Of a stretch of 64,000 nucleotides of DNA, positions 8,428-16,853 are shown in pieces. Under the pieces are notes generated by a model. That model did no database searches. It was not told the origin of the DNA and worked only from the letters and a program-made list of their open reading frames with translations. Position 1 is the first letter of the stretch. The number at the start of each line of letters is the position of its first letter. This DNA comes from Streptomyces sp. AA1529 (GTDB taxonomy: Bacteria > Actinomycetota > Actinomycetes > Streptomycetales > Streptomycetaceae), in assembly GCF_000280905.1 (NCBI RefSeq), contig NZ_ALAP01000097.1, forward strand, positions 1-64,000. The letters are read 5' to 3'. The position numbers and the translations under genes are program-made.

Positions 8428-9291
8428 ATGCAGCAGCCCGTGGCCGTCCCGGACCAGAACCGACGTGCCGTCACCTTCCGGGCGCTGCACGAGGGTCCCG
8501 ACCCCTTCGTGATGCCCAACCCGTGGGACGCCGGGACCGCGCGGGTCCTCAGCGGGCTCGGCTTCGCGGCACTGGCCACCACCGGCGCGGGCCTGGCGCA
8601 CGCCCGCGGACTGCCGGACAGCCGTGTCACCCGGGACGTCCTCCTCGACAACGCCAGGACCGTCGCCGAGGCCACGCCGCTGCCGGTCTCCGCCGACCTG
8701 GAGAGCGGCTTCGGCGAAACGCCCGACGACGTCGCGGAGACGATCCGGCGCGCCGCCGCTGCCGGTCTGGTCGGGGGCTCCGTCGAGGATTCCACCGGCC
8801 GGGACGAGGACCCCGTCCGCCCTCTGGGAGAGGCGGCCGAGCGGGTCGCCGCAGCCGTGGCCGCCGCCCGGGAACTCGACTTCCCCTTCACCGTCACCGC
8901 CCGCGCCGAGAACTTCTTCCAGGGACGGCCCGACCTGCCCGACACCATCCGCCGCCTCCAGGCGTACGAGGAGGCGGGCGCCGATGTGCTCTACGCACCC
9001 GCACTGCCGGACGCCGACGCGATCCGCGCGGTCTGCTCCTCCGTCGGCCGCCCGGTGAACGTCCTGATGGGATCGCCCGCCCTGCGGCTGAGCGTGCGCG
9101 AACTCGGTGCGCTGGGCGTGCGCCGGATCAGCGTGGGCTCCGCGCTGTCCCGGGCCGCGCTGGGCGCCGTCGTCCGCGCGGCCCGGGAGATCCAGGAACG
9201 GGGCACCTTCACCTTCGGCGCGGACGCCATCCCCTACGCCGAGGCCAACGCACTCATGACACCCGCTGCTCCGGCCGGGCCGGGGGAGTGA
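8428..9291 (+). CDS. isocitrate lyase/PEP mutase family protein
   Basis: 287 residues of the phosphoenolpyruvate mutase/isocitrate lyase superfamily, which makes or breaks C-C and C-P bonds on 2-oxo acids. Landmarks are NPWDAGTARVLSGLGFAA, the metal-binding segment SADLESGFG, GGSVEDST and ARAENFF. It matches the oxaloacetate/2-methylisocitrate lyase-like group common in actinomycetes rather than a true PEP mutase. Start chosen at ATG 8428. It is 71 bp after the nitroreductase gene on the same strand. Confidence 0.85.
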   Translation: MQQPVAVPDQNRRAVTFRALHEGPDPFVMPNPWDAGTARVLSGLGFAALATTGAGLAHARGLPDSRVTRDVLLDNARTVAEATPLPVSADLESGFGETPDDVAETIRRAAAAGLVGGSVEDSTGRDEDPVRPLGEAAERVAAAVAAARELDFPFTVTARAENFFQGRPDLPDTIRRLQAYEEAGADVLYAPALPDADAIRAVCSSVGRPVNVLMGSPALRLSVRELGALGVRRISVGSALSRAALGAVVRAAREIQERGTFTFGADAIPYAEANALMTPAAPAGPGE

Positions 9292-9473
9292 CCCCGGCCG
9301 TCCGGACGCTCGGCGGCCTGAGCACCACCAGGAACGGAATGCCCCCGGGGCCAGGGGATTTGAGGGCAGCCGAACACGGCCGGGCACGCGGGCTGCCGCG
9401 TGCCCGGCCCCCGGAGCCGGCCCTCCCCGGGCAGGCGTGGGGGCCACCGGCGGCCCTGTCTACGATGTCGGGC

Positions 9474-10130
9474 ATGGCGAAGCGCAAGGTGCAGCGACGG
9501 GCGCGGGCGATACTCGGCGAGCAGCCCGTGGCGCTGGTCTGGTGCGAGCTCCACACGTCCCTCCCGGTACCGCCGAAGGACGTGCACCGCGCCGCAGGCA
9601 GAGGCCGGCTGAAGCCGGGGCACCACTGGCTGCTGTACGTCGGCGCCGTCGTGTTCTTCTTCGTCGTCGTGCCGATGATGCTGATCGACAAGCTCGGCAG
9701 GAAGGGCGACCGCGCACCGGGAACGGGGAGCGCGGGCCCCCGACGCTCCACCCGGGACCGCGGCGCCGCGGACGACCGGGTGGACGATCCAGCCGCCGGC
9801 GTCTTCGACGGCGACTGGAACCTGACCGCCGGCCGACTTCTGCTGCGCTGGTACGGCCACTCGCCCAACCCCCGGCGACTGGTCGTGCTGGCGCACGACC
9901 GCATCTGCGTGGCCGCCTCTCCGCGCCGCAGGCTGTCACCCATGAAGGCCGGGGACTTCGTGCCCGTCGCGGAGTTTCCGCTCGGGGAGGCCCGGCTCGA
10001 AGGCGAGGCGGGCCAGCCGCGCGGATTCGCCACGTTCAGGATCCGCTTCGCCGACGGATCCTGGATCCAGGTCGGCCGCCTCGGCGAGCCCGAGGACGCC
10101 GACCACTTCCTGCGCACGATCAGCGCCTGA
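9474..10130 (+). CDS. hypothetical protein with one membrane helix
   Basis: 218 residues. A basic N-terminus (MAKRKVQRRAR) leads to one strongly hydrophobic helix at about residues 58-79 (LLYVGAVVFFFVVVPMMLI), so the C-terminal domain would be anchored to the membrane. That domain (from GDWNLTAGRLLLRWYGHSP to FLRTISA) has a beta-rich pattern reminiscent of a PH-like domain, but I do not assign a family. An ATG nine bases upstream is an alternative start. Confidence 0.6.
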   Translation: MAKRKVQRRARAILGEQPVALVWCELHTSLPVPPKDVHRAAGRGRLKPGHHWLLYVGAVVFFFVVVPMMLIDKLGRKGDRAPGTGSAGPRRSTRDRGAADDRVDDPAAGVFDGDWNLTAGRLLLRWYGHSPNPRRLVVLAHDRICVAASPRRRLSPMKAGDFVPVAEFPLGEARLEGEAGQPRGFATFRIRFADGSWIQVGRLGEPEDADHFLRTISA

Positions 10131-10426
10131 CCGCCCCTGGCGACCTGTCCGGCTCCGCCCCCTCGTCCGGCCTCGGCCCGGCAAGGGCCCGGTCCCGCAC
10201 CTGCTCCGCGGCATACGGGGCGCCGCGTTTGCCGCGGAGCACGGCTGCGGCGCGCCGGTGGTCGTGGTGCCGTTCGCCCGGCGTCCCTGTGGGGACCGAT
10301 GGTCCCCGACCGGAGGGACCGTCGGCGCCGCGTCCGTGCCCCGTTCGCCCGGCGCCGCGTGGGGCAACGGCCGACAAGGTGGTCATGGACACGCACAGTG
10401 CGCCTCCTCGTGGAAGGGAACCCGCC

Positions 10427-11056
10427 ATGGCACTGCACCAGCGACCGGGACCTCGCACCGACCGGGACCTGACGAACGGCTCCGCCCCCGTCCCGGACCC
10501 CGGCACCTCCGCGGCGGCCCGGCAGGCGGCAGCCGGATCCGCGGCTCTGGCCCGTACCGCGGCCACCGCTCGGCTGCTGACGGCTCTCACCTTCCTGTGG
10601 GCCTTCGGCGACAAGACCTTCGGCTGGGGCTACGCGACCCCGTCCGGCAAGGGCTGGATCGACGGGGGCTCACCGACCCGGGGCTTCCTCAGCGGTGTCT
10701 CCGCCGGTCCGCTGGAGGAGGTCTGCCACTCCTGGGCCGGAGCCGCGTGGGCGGACTGGCTGTTCATGCTGGGTCTGCTGGGCATCGGCGTCGCGCTGGC
10801 GAGCGGGGTGGCGCTCCGGGCCACCGCGGTCGCCGGAACGCTGATGATGGCGCTGATGTGGGCCGCGGAGTGGCCGCCCGCGCGCCATCTCTCCGACGGG
10901 GCGCCGAGCATGTCCACCAACCCGCTGGTGGACTACCACGTGCTCTACGCGGCCCTCCTGACGGTTCTCGCGGTGGCCTGCGCGGGGCGTACCTGGGGTC
11001 TGGGGCGCTGGTGGGAGCGGCAGCCGGTGGTGCGCCGGAACCGCTGGCTGCGCTGA
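10427..11056 (+). CDS. DoxX-like integral membrane protein
   Basis: 209 residues with about four hydrophobic helices (around 45-65, 105-125, 128-148 and 165-185) and the phrase LMMALMWAAEWPP, typical of DoxX-related proteins found in actinomycete stress loci. Roles proposed for the family include respiratory or redox membrane complexes. The ATG at 10427 follows a GGAAGGG ribosome-binding site; an in-frame ATG at 10385 is possible. The next gene downstream was a response regulator, now interrupted, and a universal stress protein follows, resembling a dormancy-type neighbourhood. Confidence 0.7.
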   Translation: MALHQRPGPRTDRDLTNGSAPVPDPGTSAAARQAAAGSAALARTAATARLLTALTFLWAFGDKTFGWGYATPSGKGWIDGGSPTRGFLSGVSAGPLEEVCHSWAGAAWADWLFMLGLLGIGVALASGVALRATAVAGTLMMALMWAAEWPPARHLSDGAPSMSTNPLVDYHVLYAALLTVLAVACAGRTWGLGRWWERQPVVRRNRWLR

Positions 11057-11295
11057 TCCGCCGAGAGGGAGCACGACGCGGACGTGTACCAGGGGCGGCC
11101 GGCCACGGCCGCCCCTTCGGCGTTCCGCCGCGCCCGCCGCGGCGTCGGGGCTCTGCCGCGGCCCGCGCCCGCGGATGGGCGTGCCGGACGGGGCCGTTCG
11201 GCCCTGGCCGATCCGCCCCGGCGCGGCGCTTCCTGGCGAGGAAGCCCTCGCGTGTCCGCGGGGAGCGGGCGAGCCGGGACAGCCGGAGCTGCTGG

Positions 11296-11539
11296 ATGAC
11301 GGACGCCGCCGCCACGACGCGGAAGCCGGTCAGGGTCTTCCTGCTCGACGACCACGAGGTGGTACGCCGAGGGGTGCACGACCTGCTGGACACCGAATCC
11401 GACCTGACGGTGGTCGGCGAGGCCGGCACCGCCGAGCATGCGCTGACCCGAATCCCCGCGCTGCGCCCCGATGTCGCGGTGCTGGACGTGCGACTGCCGG
11501 ACGGCGACGGGGTGACCGTCTGCCGGGAGCTTCGTTCCC
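11296..11539 (+). pseudogene. NarL/DevR-type response regulator, 5' part (interrupted)
   Basis: The first 81 residues of a receiver domain: VRVFLLDDHEVVRRGVHDLL with the acidic pair, and the phospho-acceptor aspartate in VAVLDVRLPDGDG. Reading stops making sense after CRELRS. The matching continuation, RMPESACPMLTSFDDEEALL, is found 3.6 kb away at 15137. The two parts are separated by an insertion flanked by a CGTTCCC duplication. As it stands the frame runs into insertion DNA and stops at 11574, so no functional receiver can form. Confidence 0.85.
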
Positions 11540-11569
11540 TGGCTTTGTTCGCGAGTTGTGAAGTCGGTT

Positions 11570-11633
11570 GTTGACGGATTTGGGAGGCGCCCTGGTCCAC
11601 GGTCGGGTGATGTTCACGAGTTTGGGAGGCACC
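11570..11633. repeat. IS21-type terminal direct repeats (left end)
   Basis: Two 22-bp copies, at 11570-11591 and 11612-11633, match at 18 of 22 positions and share the core TTTGGGAGGC, 42 bp apart. Multiple subterminal repeats are a known feature of IS21-family ends, where they serve as IstA binding sites. No inverted counterpart was seen after istB. Confidence 0.6.
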
Positions 11634-11684
11634 TGGGTGCTTGCCACGGCAGCATCGGGTTGTTCCTGGTGAAAGGTCCTGGTC

Positions 11685-13331
11685 ATGCCGCCGATGTCGA
11701 AGGTCGAGCCGTATGCGGCGATCCGGCGTGACCACCGTGGCGGCATGTCGATGCGACAGCTGGAGCGCGCGCACGGTGTGACGTGGCGGACGGTGCGGAA
11801 GGCGTTGGACTCGGCCTGGCCGGAGCCGCGGAAGAAGCTGCCGCCCCGGGAGGCCGCCCTGGACCCGTTCAAGCCGGTGATCGACGCGATCTTGCGGGCG
11901 GATCTGGACGCTCCGCGCAAGCAGCGGCACACGGTCACCCGGATCTTCCACCGGCTGATCGAGGAGCATGCCGCGGAGGTCTCCTACGGCATGGTCCGAC
12001 GCTCCGTCGCTGTCCGGAAGCCGCAGATCCTCGTGGAGTCGGGGAAGGCGCCGCTGGAGGCGTTCATTCCGCAGACGCACCCGCCGGGCATGGAGGCCGA
12101 GGTCGACTTCGGCGAGGTGACGGTGCGGCTGGCCGGCGAGCTGGTCATCTGCTACCTCTTCTCGCTCCGGCTGTCGTATTCGGGCAAGGCCGTCCACCGG
12201 GTGTTCGCCTCCTGCGGTCAGGAAGCGTTCTTCGAAAGGTACGTGCACGCGCTACGGACGCTGGGCGGCGTCCCCCGCAGCAAGGTGCGCCACGACAACC
12301 TCGAGGGGGCTGTCGCACAGGTGCTGGGGCTGAAGCGGGCCCGGGTGGAGTCGGACCGCTGGATCGCCTTCAAGTCGCACTTCGGCATCGAGAGCTTCTA
12401 CTGCCGGCCCGGCATCGAGGGCGCCCACCAGAAGGGCGGGGTCGAGGGGCAGATCGGTTACTTCCGCCGCAACCACTTCGTCCCCGTCCCGGAGGTCGGC
12501 TCGCTGGCCGAGTTGAACGAGCTGGTCGAGCAGTGGGACCGGCAGGACGACGCCCGCCGCATCGGCTCCCGGCCCAAGACCGTGGGCGAGTATTTCGCGG
12601 AGGAGCGGCCGTTGCTGATGCCGCTGCCCGAGGAGCCCTTCGAGACGGGCCGGATCTTCATGCCGCGGGTCGACCGCTACAGCCAGATCCCGGTATGGCC
12701 AACCGCTACTCGGTCCCGGTCCGCCTGATCGGCCGACGAGTACGCGTGGTCCTTCACGCCTCTCACCTGGTCGTCTATGACCAGAACGTCGAAGTGGCCC
12801 GACATGAGCGGCTCATCGCCAAAGGCGGCTGCCGCCTCGAGTTGGACCACTTTCTCGAAGCCCTGGTCCGCAAACCGGGTGCGTTCCCCGGTGCGACCGC
12901 GCTGGAGCAAGCCCGCTCAGCGGGAAAGTTCATCCCGGTCCACGACGCCTGGTGGTCCCAGGCCCGCAAGGTCCACGGCCAGCGGGATGGCACCCGAGCA
13001 CTGATCGAGGTGCTGCTGCTGGGCCGCCACCTGCCCCACGAACACATCGTCGCAGGCCTGGCCGCCGCGCTGCGGGGCGGCGCACTGACCGCCGATGCCG
13101 TCGCACTGGAAGCCCGCAAAGCCGCCCAAGCCGAGAACGAACCCGCGACGACACCCCAGGTGCACCCCCGCACGGGCAAGCCGGCAGCGACCGTGACCTC
13201 GTTGTACGAGTGGCGCCTGGCGCATCTTCCCCCCGGACACGCGGCCCCTGCCCTCGGTGACCGCCTACGACCAGCTGCTTCACCATCGCCGCACCAGCGG
13301 CGGTGACCATCGTGAGGGAGAAGCCCAGTGA
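11685..13331 (+). pseudogene. istA: IS21 family transposase IstA, frameshifted
   Basis: The first frame (11685-12728) gives an HTH (SMRQLERAHGVTWRTVRKAL) and the DDE integrase core (EAEVDFGEV, VRHDNLEGAV, KGGVEGQIGYFRRN). At about 12693 the frame breaks (YSQIPV). The C-terminal domain (MANRYSVPVRLIGRRVRVV onward) continues in another frame. A second break lies in a run of six C at 13229-13234; correcting it restores DTRPLPSVTAYDQLLHHRR and a stop overlapping the istB GTG start. Two independent breaks make a functional transposase unlikely. The part from ATG 12695 to 13306 could be translated separately. Confidence 0.85.
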
Positions 13332-14123
13332 CCCTGCTCCGCCAGCGAGGCTTGACCGAGCAGGCCGCCGACGCCGCCATCGACACCGCCTGCCGCATGC
13401 TTCGGCTTCCCTCGATCCGCGGCGTGTTCTCCGAGATCGCCGACCAGGCGGTCAAGGACCAGATGACCTACCGCGGCTTCCTCGCCGAACTCCTGATGGC
13501 CGAGTGCGACGACCGGGACCGCCGCCGCTCGGAACGGCGGATCAAGGCTGCGAACTTCCCCAGGGAGAAGTCCCTGCGAGCGTTCGACTTCGATGCCAAT
13601 CCCAACATCGACCCGGCCACCGTCCACACCTTGGCCAGCTGCGACTGGATCAAGAAAGGCCAGCCGCTCTGCCTTATCGGCGACTCCGGCACCGGCAAGT
13701 CCCACATGCTCATCGCGCTGGGCACCGAGGCCGCGATGAAGGGCTACCGGGTGCGCTACACGCTCGCCACGAAACTGGTGAACGAGCTGGTCGAGGCCGC
13801 CGACGAGAAGCAGCTGAACAAGACCATCGCCCGCTACGGCCGCGTCGACCTGCTCTGCATCGACGAACTCGGCTACATGGAACTCGACCGCCATGGAGCC
13901 GAACTCCTCTTCCAGGTCCTGACCGAACGCGAGGAGAAGAACAGCGTCGCCATCGCCTCCAACGGGTCCTTCGGCGGCTGGACCAAGACCTTCACCGACC
14001 CCCGACTCTGCGCGGCCATCGTCGACCGCCTCACCTTCAACCGGCACCATCATCGAAACCGGCACCGACTCTTACCGCCGCGCCACCACCCGAGCACGAA
14101 CATCGGAGGCCAACGTCGGTTGA
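13328..14123 (+). pseudogene. istB: IS21 family ATP-binding helper IstB, frameshifted near its end
   Basis: A DnaC/DnaA-like AAA+ helper with Walker A GDSGTGKSH and Walker B LLCIDELGY. It starts at a GTG that overlaps the reconstructed istA stop (GTGA). After VDRLTFN an extra C at about 14041 shifts the frame; removing it restores GTIIETGTDSYRRATTRAR and a TGA at 14121-14123. Unrepaired, the frame runs to 14158 with an unrelated tail. The reconstructed stop directly abuts the stop of the opposing methyltransferase gene. Confidence 0.85.
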
Positions 14124-14915
14124 CTACCTCATCCGGCCCACAAGCACGGAGACCGTGACCTCCTCCGTGAAGTACTCGTCCGGCGGAAGCGACTGACGGA
14201 TCCGCTCCGCGAACGCCGGCCGAGCGCCCGGCCCGGGCAGCTCATCGGCGGGGATCGCCGAGTAGACCCCGCCGATGAGCTGGTCAAAGCTCAGCTCATC
14301 GCTATATGTGATCACGCTCTCGTGCACAGCCTCGAAGCCGGCGGCCTCCAGTGCCTGCGCATAACGGTCCCGGTCGGATGCGCCGGTGCCGCAGGACGCC
14401 TTCAGCTTCGTGCCGAAATAGTCTTCCAAGCAGATCCGTAGCACTCGTGACCACTCGGCGTCCTGCAGCCACAGTGGCGTCCCGTTGGCGATCACGGCGA
14501 TGCCTCCTCCAGAACGGATTAGCGGAGACAGCGCACGGAAGAGCTCCTGATGGTCCATCCAGTGGAGTGCCTGTCCCATGACCGCCATCGCCAGCGACCG
14601 CTGGCCCATCAGCTCGCCGAGCACAGGGACGTCACTATCGGCACCGAGGACCCATGTCGCATTGCGCACATCGCAGCTCGCGGCTGTGTCCCTGGCAAGC
14701 CGAAGCATGTCCGGCTCCGGATCCATGCCGATGACTGAGCCGACCCGCGAGGCGAGCGGGATGGCCAGCTGGCCAGTTCCGCACCCGAGGTCGAGCACGA
14801 TGTCGTCCGCGGTCAGTGAGAAGGCCGTCTGCAGCGCGTCGAGAGTTTGAGACGGATAGCCACGCCGGAACTTCGCGTAGAACTCGGCAACGTCGCCACT
14901 GAATCCCACAGTCAT
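14124..14915 (-). CDS. class I SAM-dependent methyltransferase
   Basis: 263 residues of a Rossmann-fold methyltransferase: motif I LDLGCGTGQLAIPL, motif II VIGMDPEPDMLRLA, an acidic motif around GADSDVP, and the UbiE-like QALHWMD. The substrate is unknown. The ATG at 14915 starts the conserved MTVGFSGDVAEFY; longer starts add an unconserved leader. It lies inside the response regulator insertion, opposite to istAB, and so may be passenger DNA. It appears intact. Confidence 0.8.
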   Translation of the reverse strand: MTVGFSGDVAEFYAKFRRGYPSQTLDALQTAFSLTADDIVLDLGCGTGQLAIPLASRVGSVIGMDPEPDMLRLARDTAASCDVRNATWVLGADSDVPVLGELMGQRSLAMAVMGQALHWMDHQELFRALSPLIRSGGGIAVIANGTPLWLQDAEWSRVLRICLEDYFGTKLKASCGTGASDRDRYAQALEAAGFEAVHESVITYSDELSFDQLIGGVYSAIPADELPGPGARPAFAERIRQSLPPDEYFTEEVTVSVLVGRMR

Positions 14916-15129
14916 GGGTCCACCCTGAACAAGCGCGGGCTCCGGCGACAGCGCCGCGACGAACAGATCGCTACCGGCTGAAACCGGACCGGACCGTGGC
15001 GGAGCCGACACAGCCACCGTCTGCCAGCTCGAGGCGCCGTCAAAACTCATCGACATCTCAGCGTTTCAAGATCGGGAAGTGCCGCCCAAACCCATCAACA
15101 AGTGCTGTCCAGAGACATCAACGAAGCCA

Positions 15130-15317
15130 CGTTCCCGGATGCCTGAGTCGGCCTGTCCGATGCTGACCTCGTTCGACGACGAGGAGGCGCTGCTGGACGC
15201 CATCCTGGCCGGCGCGTCGGGCTACGCGCTGAAGCAGATCACCGGTACGGACCTGGTGTCCGCCGTGCGGACGGTGGCCTCGGGGCAGTCCCTGCTGGAC
15301 CCGTCGGCCGCCGCCTC
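15130..15317 (+). pseudogene. response regulator, 3' part, DNA-binding domain deleted
   Basis: This continues the regulator from 11539: RMPESACPMLTSFDDEEALLDAILAGASGYALKQITG and TDLVSAVRTVASGQSLLDPSAA, the end of the receiver and the linker of NarL-type proteins. The expected LuxR HTH should follow. Instead, at about 15317, a change of frame exposes only a short HTH-like remnant (RLHLAEKT), after which similarity ends. An internal deletion has therefore removed nearly all of the DNA-binding domain, independently of the insertion. Confidence 0.75.
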
Positions 15318-15367
15318 CACCTCGCCGAGAAGACGGATTCGGCCGGCGCCGACGCGGTCGGACGGGG

Positions 15368-16243
15368 TCAGGCGTGCGGGACGACGGCCACCGGACAGCG
15401 CGCGTGGTGCAGCACCGCCTGGGCGACCGAACCGACGTGGGTACCGAAGTGCGAATGCCGCACCCGGCGCCCGACGACCACCAGCCGCGCACCTTCGGAC
15501 GCCGACAGCAGTGCGGGCCCGCCGCCGGCCAGTTCGACGTGCTCGACCACCGGGACCTGCGGATAGCGGTCCCGCCAGGGTGCGAGGGCCTCGCTCAGCG
15601 CCTTCTTCTCGTAGGGGACGGGGCCGTCGGCTTCCGCCATCGCCCCCAGCCCGGTCAGCGCGTACGTCTGGACCGGCGGCAGGTTCCAGGCCCGTACCGC
15701 CCGCAGGGTGGTGTGCCGGGCAGCGGCTGCCCGGAACGCGAACTCCAGGACGTCGGCGCTCTCCTGCGGGGTGCCCTGCTGTCCGACCACCACCTCGGCG
15801 TCGTCGGCCGGGCGCACTTCCGCATCCGTGGGGCGGACCGAGACCACGGGGCATTCGGCCGCCGCGACCACCTGCTGCCCGCACGATCCCAGGAGGAAGC
15901 CCAGCAGCCGCCCGTGCCCCCGGGTGCCCAGTACCAGGCTCCGGGCCCGCCGGGCCTCGTGCAGCAGCGCCGGAACCGCCTTGTCGGGGAGGATCGTCGC
16001 CGTGCACGGCAGGTCCGGGTGCCGCCGGGCCACTCGGTCCCGGGCCTCGCGCAGGATGGCGTTCGCGGCCCGCTCCTCGGTCTCCCGCTCCTGCTCGACC
16101 GGCACGTTCAGGGGCTGCCAGAGCCAGGCGTGCACCAGTCGCAGGGGCGTGCCGTGGAGTACGGCCTCGTCGGCCGCCCAGTCCACCGCGGCCATGCTCT
16201 CGGTGGAGCCGTCGACCCCGGCCGTGATCACCGTGTCCGTCAT
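15368..16243 (-). CDS. universal stress protein, two tandem UspA domains
   Basis: 291 residues comprising two UspA domains. Domain 1 begins VITAGVDGSTESMAAVDWA and has the nucleotide loop GTRGHGRLLGFLLGS. Domain 2 has VVGRRVRHSHFGTHVGSVA. Such tandem Usps in actinomycetes bind ATP and belong to hypoxia or stationary-phase regulons controlled by DevR-type regulators, fitting the broken regulator next door. The ATG at 16243 is the natural start. Its stop sits 50 bp from the regulator remnant, where a deletion appears to have fused the two loci. Confidence 0.9.
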   Translation of the reverse strand: MTDTVITAGVDGSTESMAAVDWAADEAVLHGTPLRLVHAWLWQPLNVPVEQERETEERAANAILREARDRVARRHPDLPCTATILPDKAVPALLHEARRARSLVLGTRGHGRLLGFLLGSCGQQVVAAAECPVVSVRPTDAEVRPADDAEVVVGQQGTPQESADVLEFAFRAAAARHTTLRAVRAWNLPPVQTYALTGLGAMAEADGPVPYEKKALSEALAPWRDRYPQVPVVEHVELAGGGPALLSASEGARLVVVGRRVRHSHFGTHVGSVAQAVLHHARCPVAVVPHA

Positions 16244-16843
16244 GCTCTTCCCGCCTGTCCTCGGCCGCACGGTCACCCTCCGGGCCGTGGGGCCGATGTG
16301 TCGTGACGCTCGTGGTGTGTCGTGTGGGGCGCGATGTCGTCCCACGGCTTCAGCATCCGCTCGCACGGGTGTGCGCCGGGAGGGCCGACCGGCCCTGTCC
16401 GCCCGGCCGACCGGGCCCGGAGAGCGAGGCGGCCGGCCCGGTCAGGCGGTGCCCGGCCCGGGCCACGTGGCCACCGGTTCGCCTCGGAAGGAGGAGCCGC
16501 TCGGCAGTTCGGCCGCGTGAGGGGCCGGGACCGGGCGCGTCGCGAGCGGTGCGCGCAGACCGGGACGAGCATGGTGGGCCGGACGTCAGGGCACCAGCGC
16601 GTGGAGGTCGAGGTCCAGCGGGAACGGGACGGCGAGCTTCAGCCGGGCCCGGTGGATGCCGGTGGCGACGCAGGAGCCGGTCATGGCGAGCCCTGCCCGG
16701 CAGAGTGCCGGAAGGGGGCGGACGAGTCGGCCTGTACGCCGGGTTCTGGCCCGCTGCTGGCAGAGTAAGGCTGTGACCTGCGTTTCAGGGCCGACGGGCC
16801 GGGCCGCCCAACGCTCTGGGACTTGTGAGGGACTTTTCCTCGT
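16244..16843. other. 600-bp gap between stress gene and integrase
   Basis: No intact gene. A short leftward frame at 16586-16684 encodes about 33 residues ending VPFPLDLDLHALVP, which resembles the end of a Uma2-type nuclease and could be a truncated 3' end, but this is weak. The upstream region of the stress gene lies at the left. The right end, next to the integrase stop, has short direct repeats and is where an attachment site would be expected. No tRNA was recognised. Confidence 0.4.
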
Positions 16844-16853
16844 TCAGGGACTT
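16818..16853. repeat. three GGGACTT direct repeats beside the integrase
   Basis: GGGACTT occurs at 16818-16824, 16829-16835 and 16847-16853, all in the same orientation, straddling the integrase stop codon. Short direct repeats beside a tyrosine integrase gene are often arm-type integrase or excisionase binding sites; that role is inferred here. Confidence 0.4.

Larger units (their letters stand above)
11540..15129. mobile_element. 3.6-kb insertion in the response regulator (IS21 remnant plus methyltransferase)
   Basis: Both borders carry CGTTCCC (11533-11539 and 15130-15136), which occurs once in the reconstructed uninterrupted gene, so this is a 7-bp target-site duplication. The element ends are inverted: left TGGCTTTGTT, right (reverse complement) TGGCTTCGTT, 9 of 10 matching. 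Inside are a decayed IS21-type istA/istB pair and an oppositely oriented methyltransferase gene. No other transposase is visible, so the enzyme that used these outer ends is either lost or supplied elsewhere. Confidence 0.75.

Noticed and set aside
14916..15056. Longer N-terminus for the methyltransferase (MSMSFDGASS)
   Set aside because: The added residues are unconserved in style, and the family start MTVGFSGDVAEFY coincides with ATG 14915.
15079..16227. 382-codon rightward frame
   Set aside because: Only its first part is the regulator remnant; the rest is antisense to the universal stress gene with Pro/Arg-rich composition.
16586..16684. Uma2 nuclease 3' end as integration target
   Set aside because: Only about 30 residues of weak resemblance; not enough to call a gene or an attB site.
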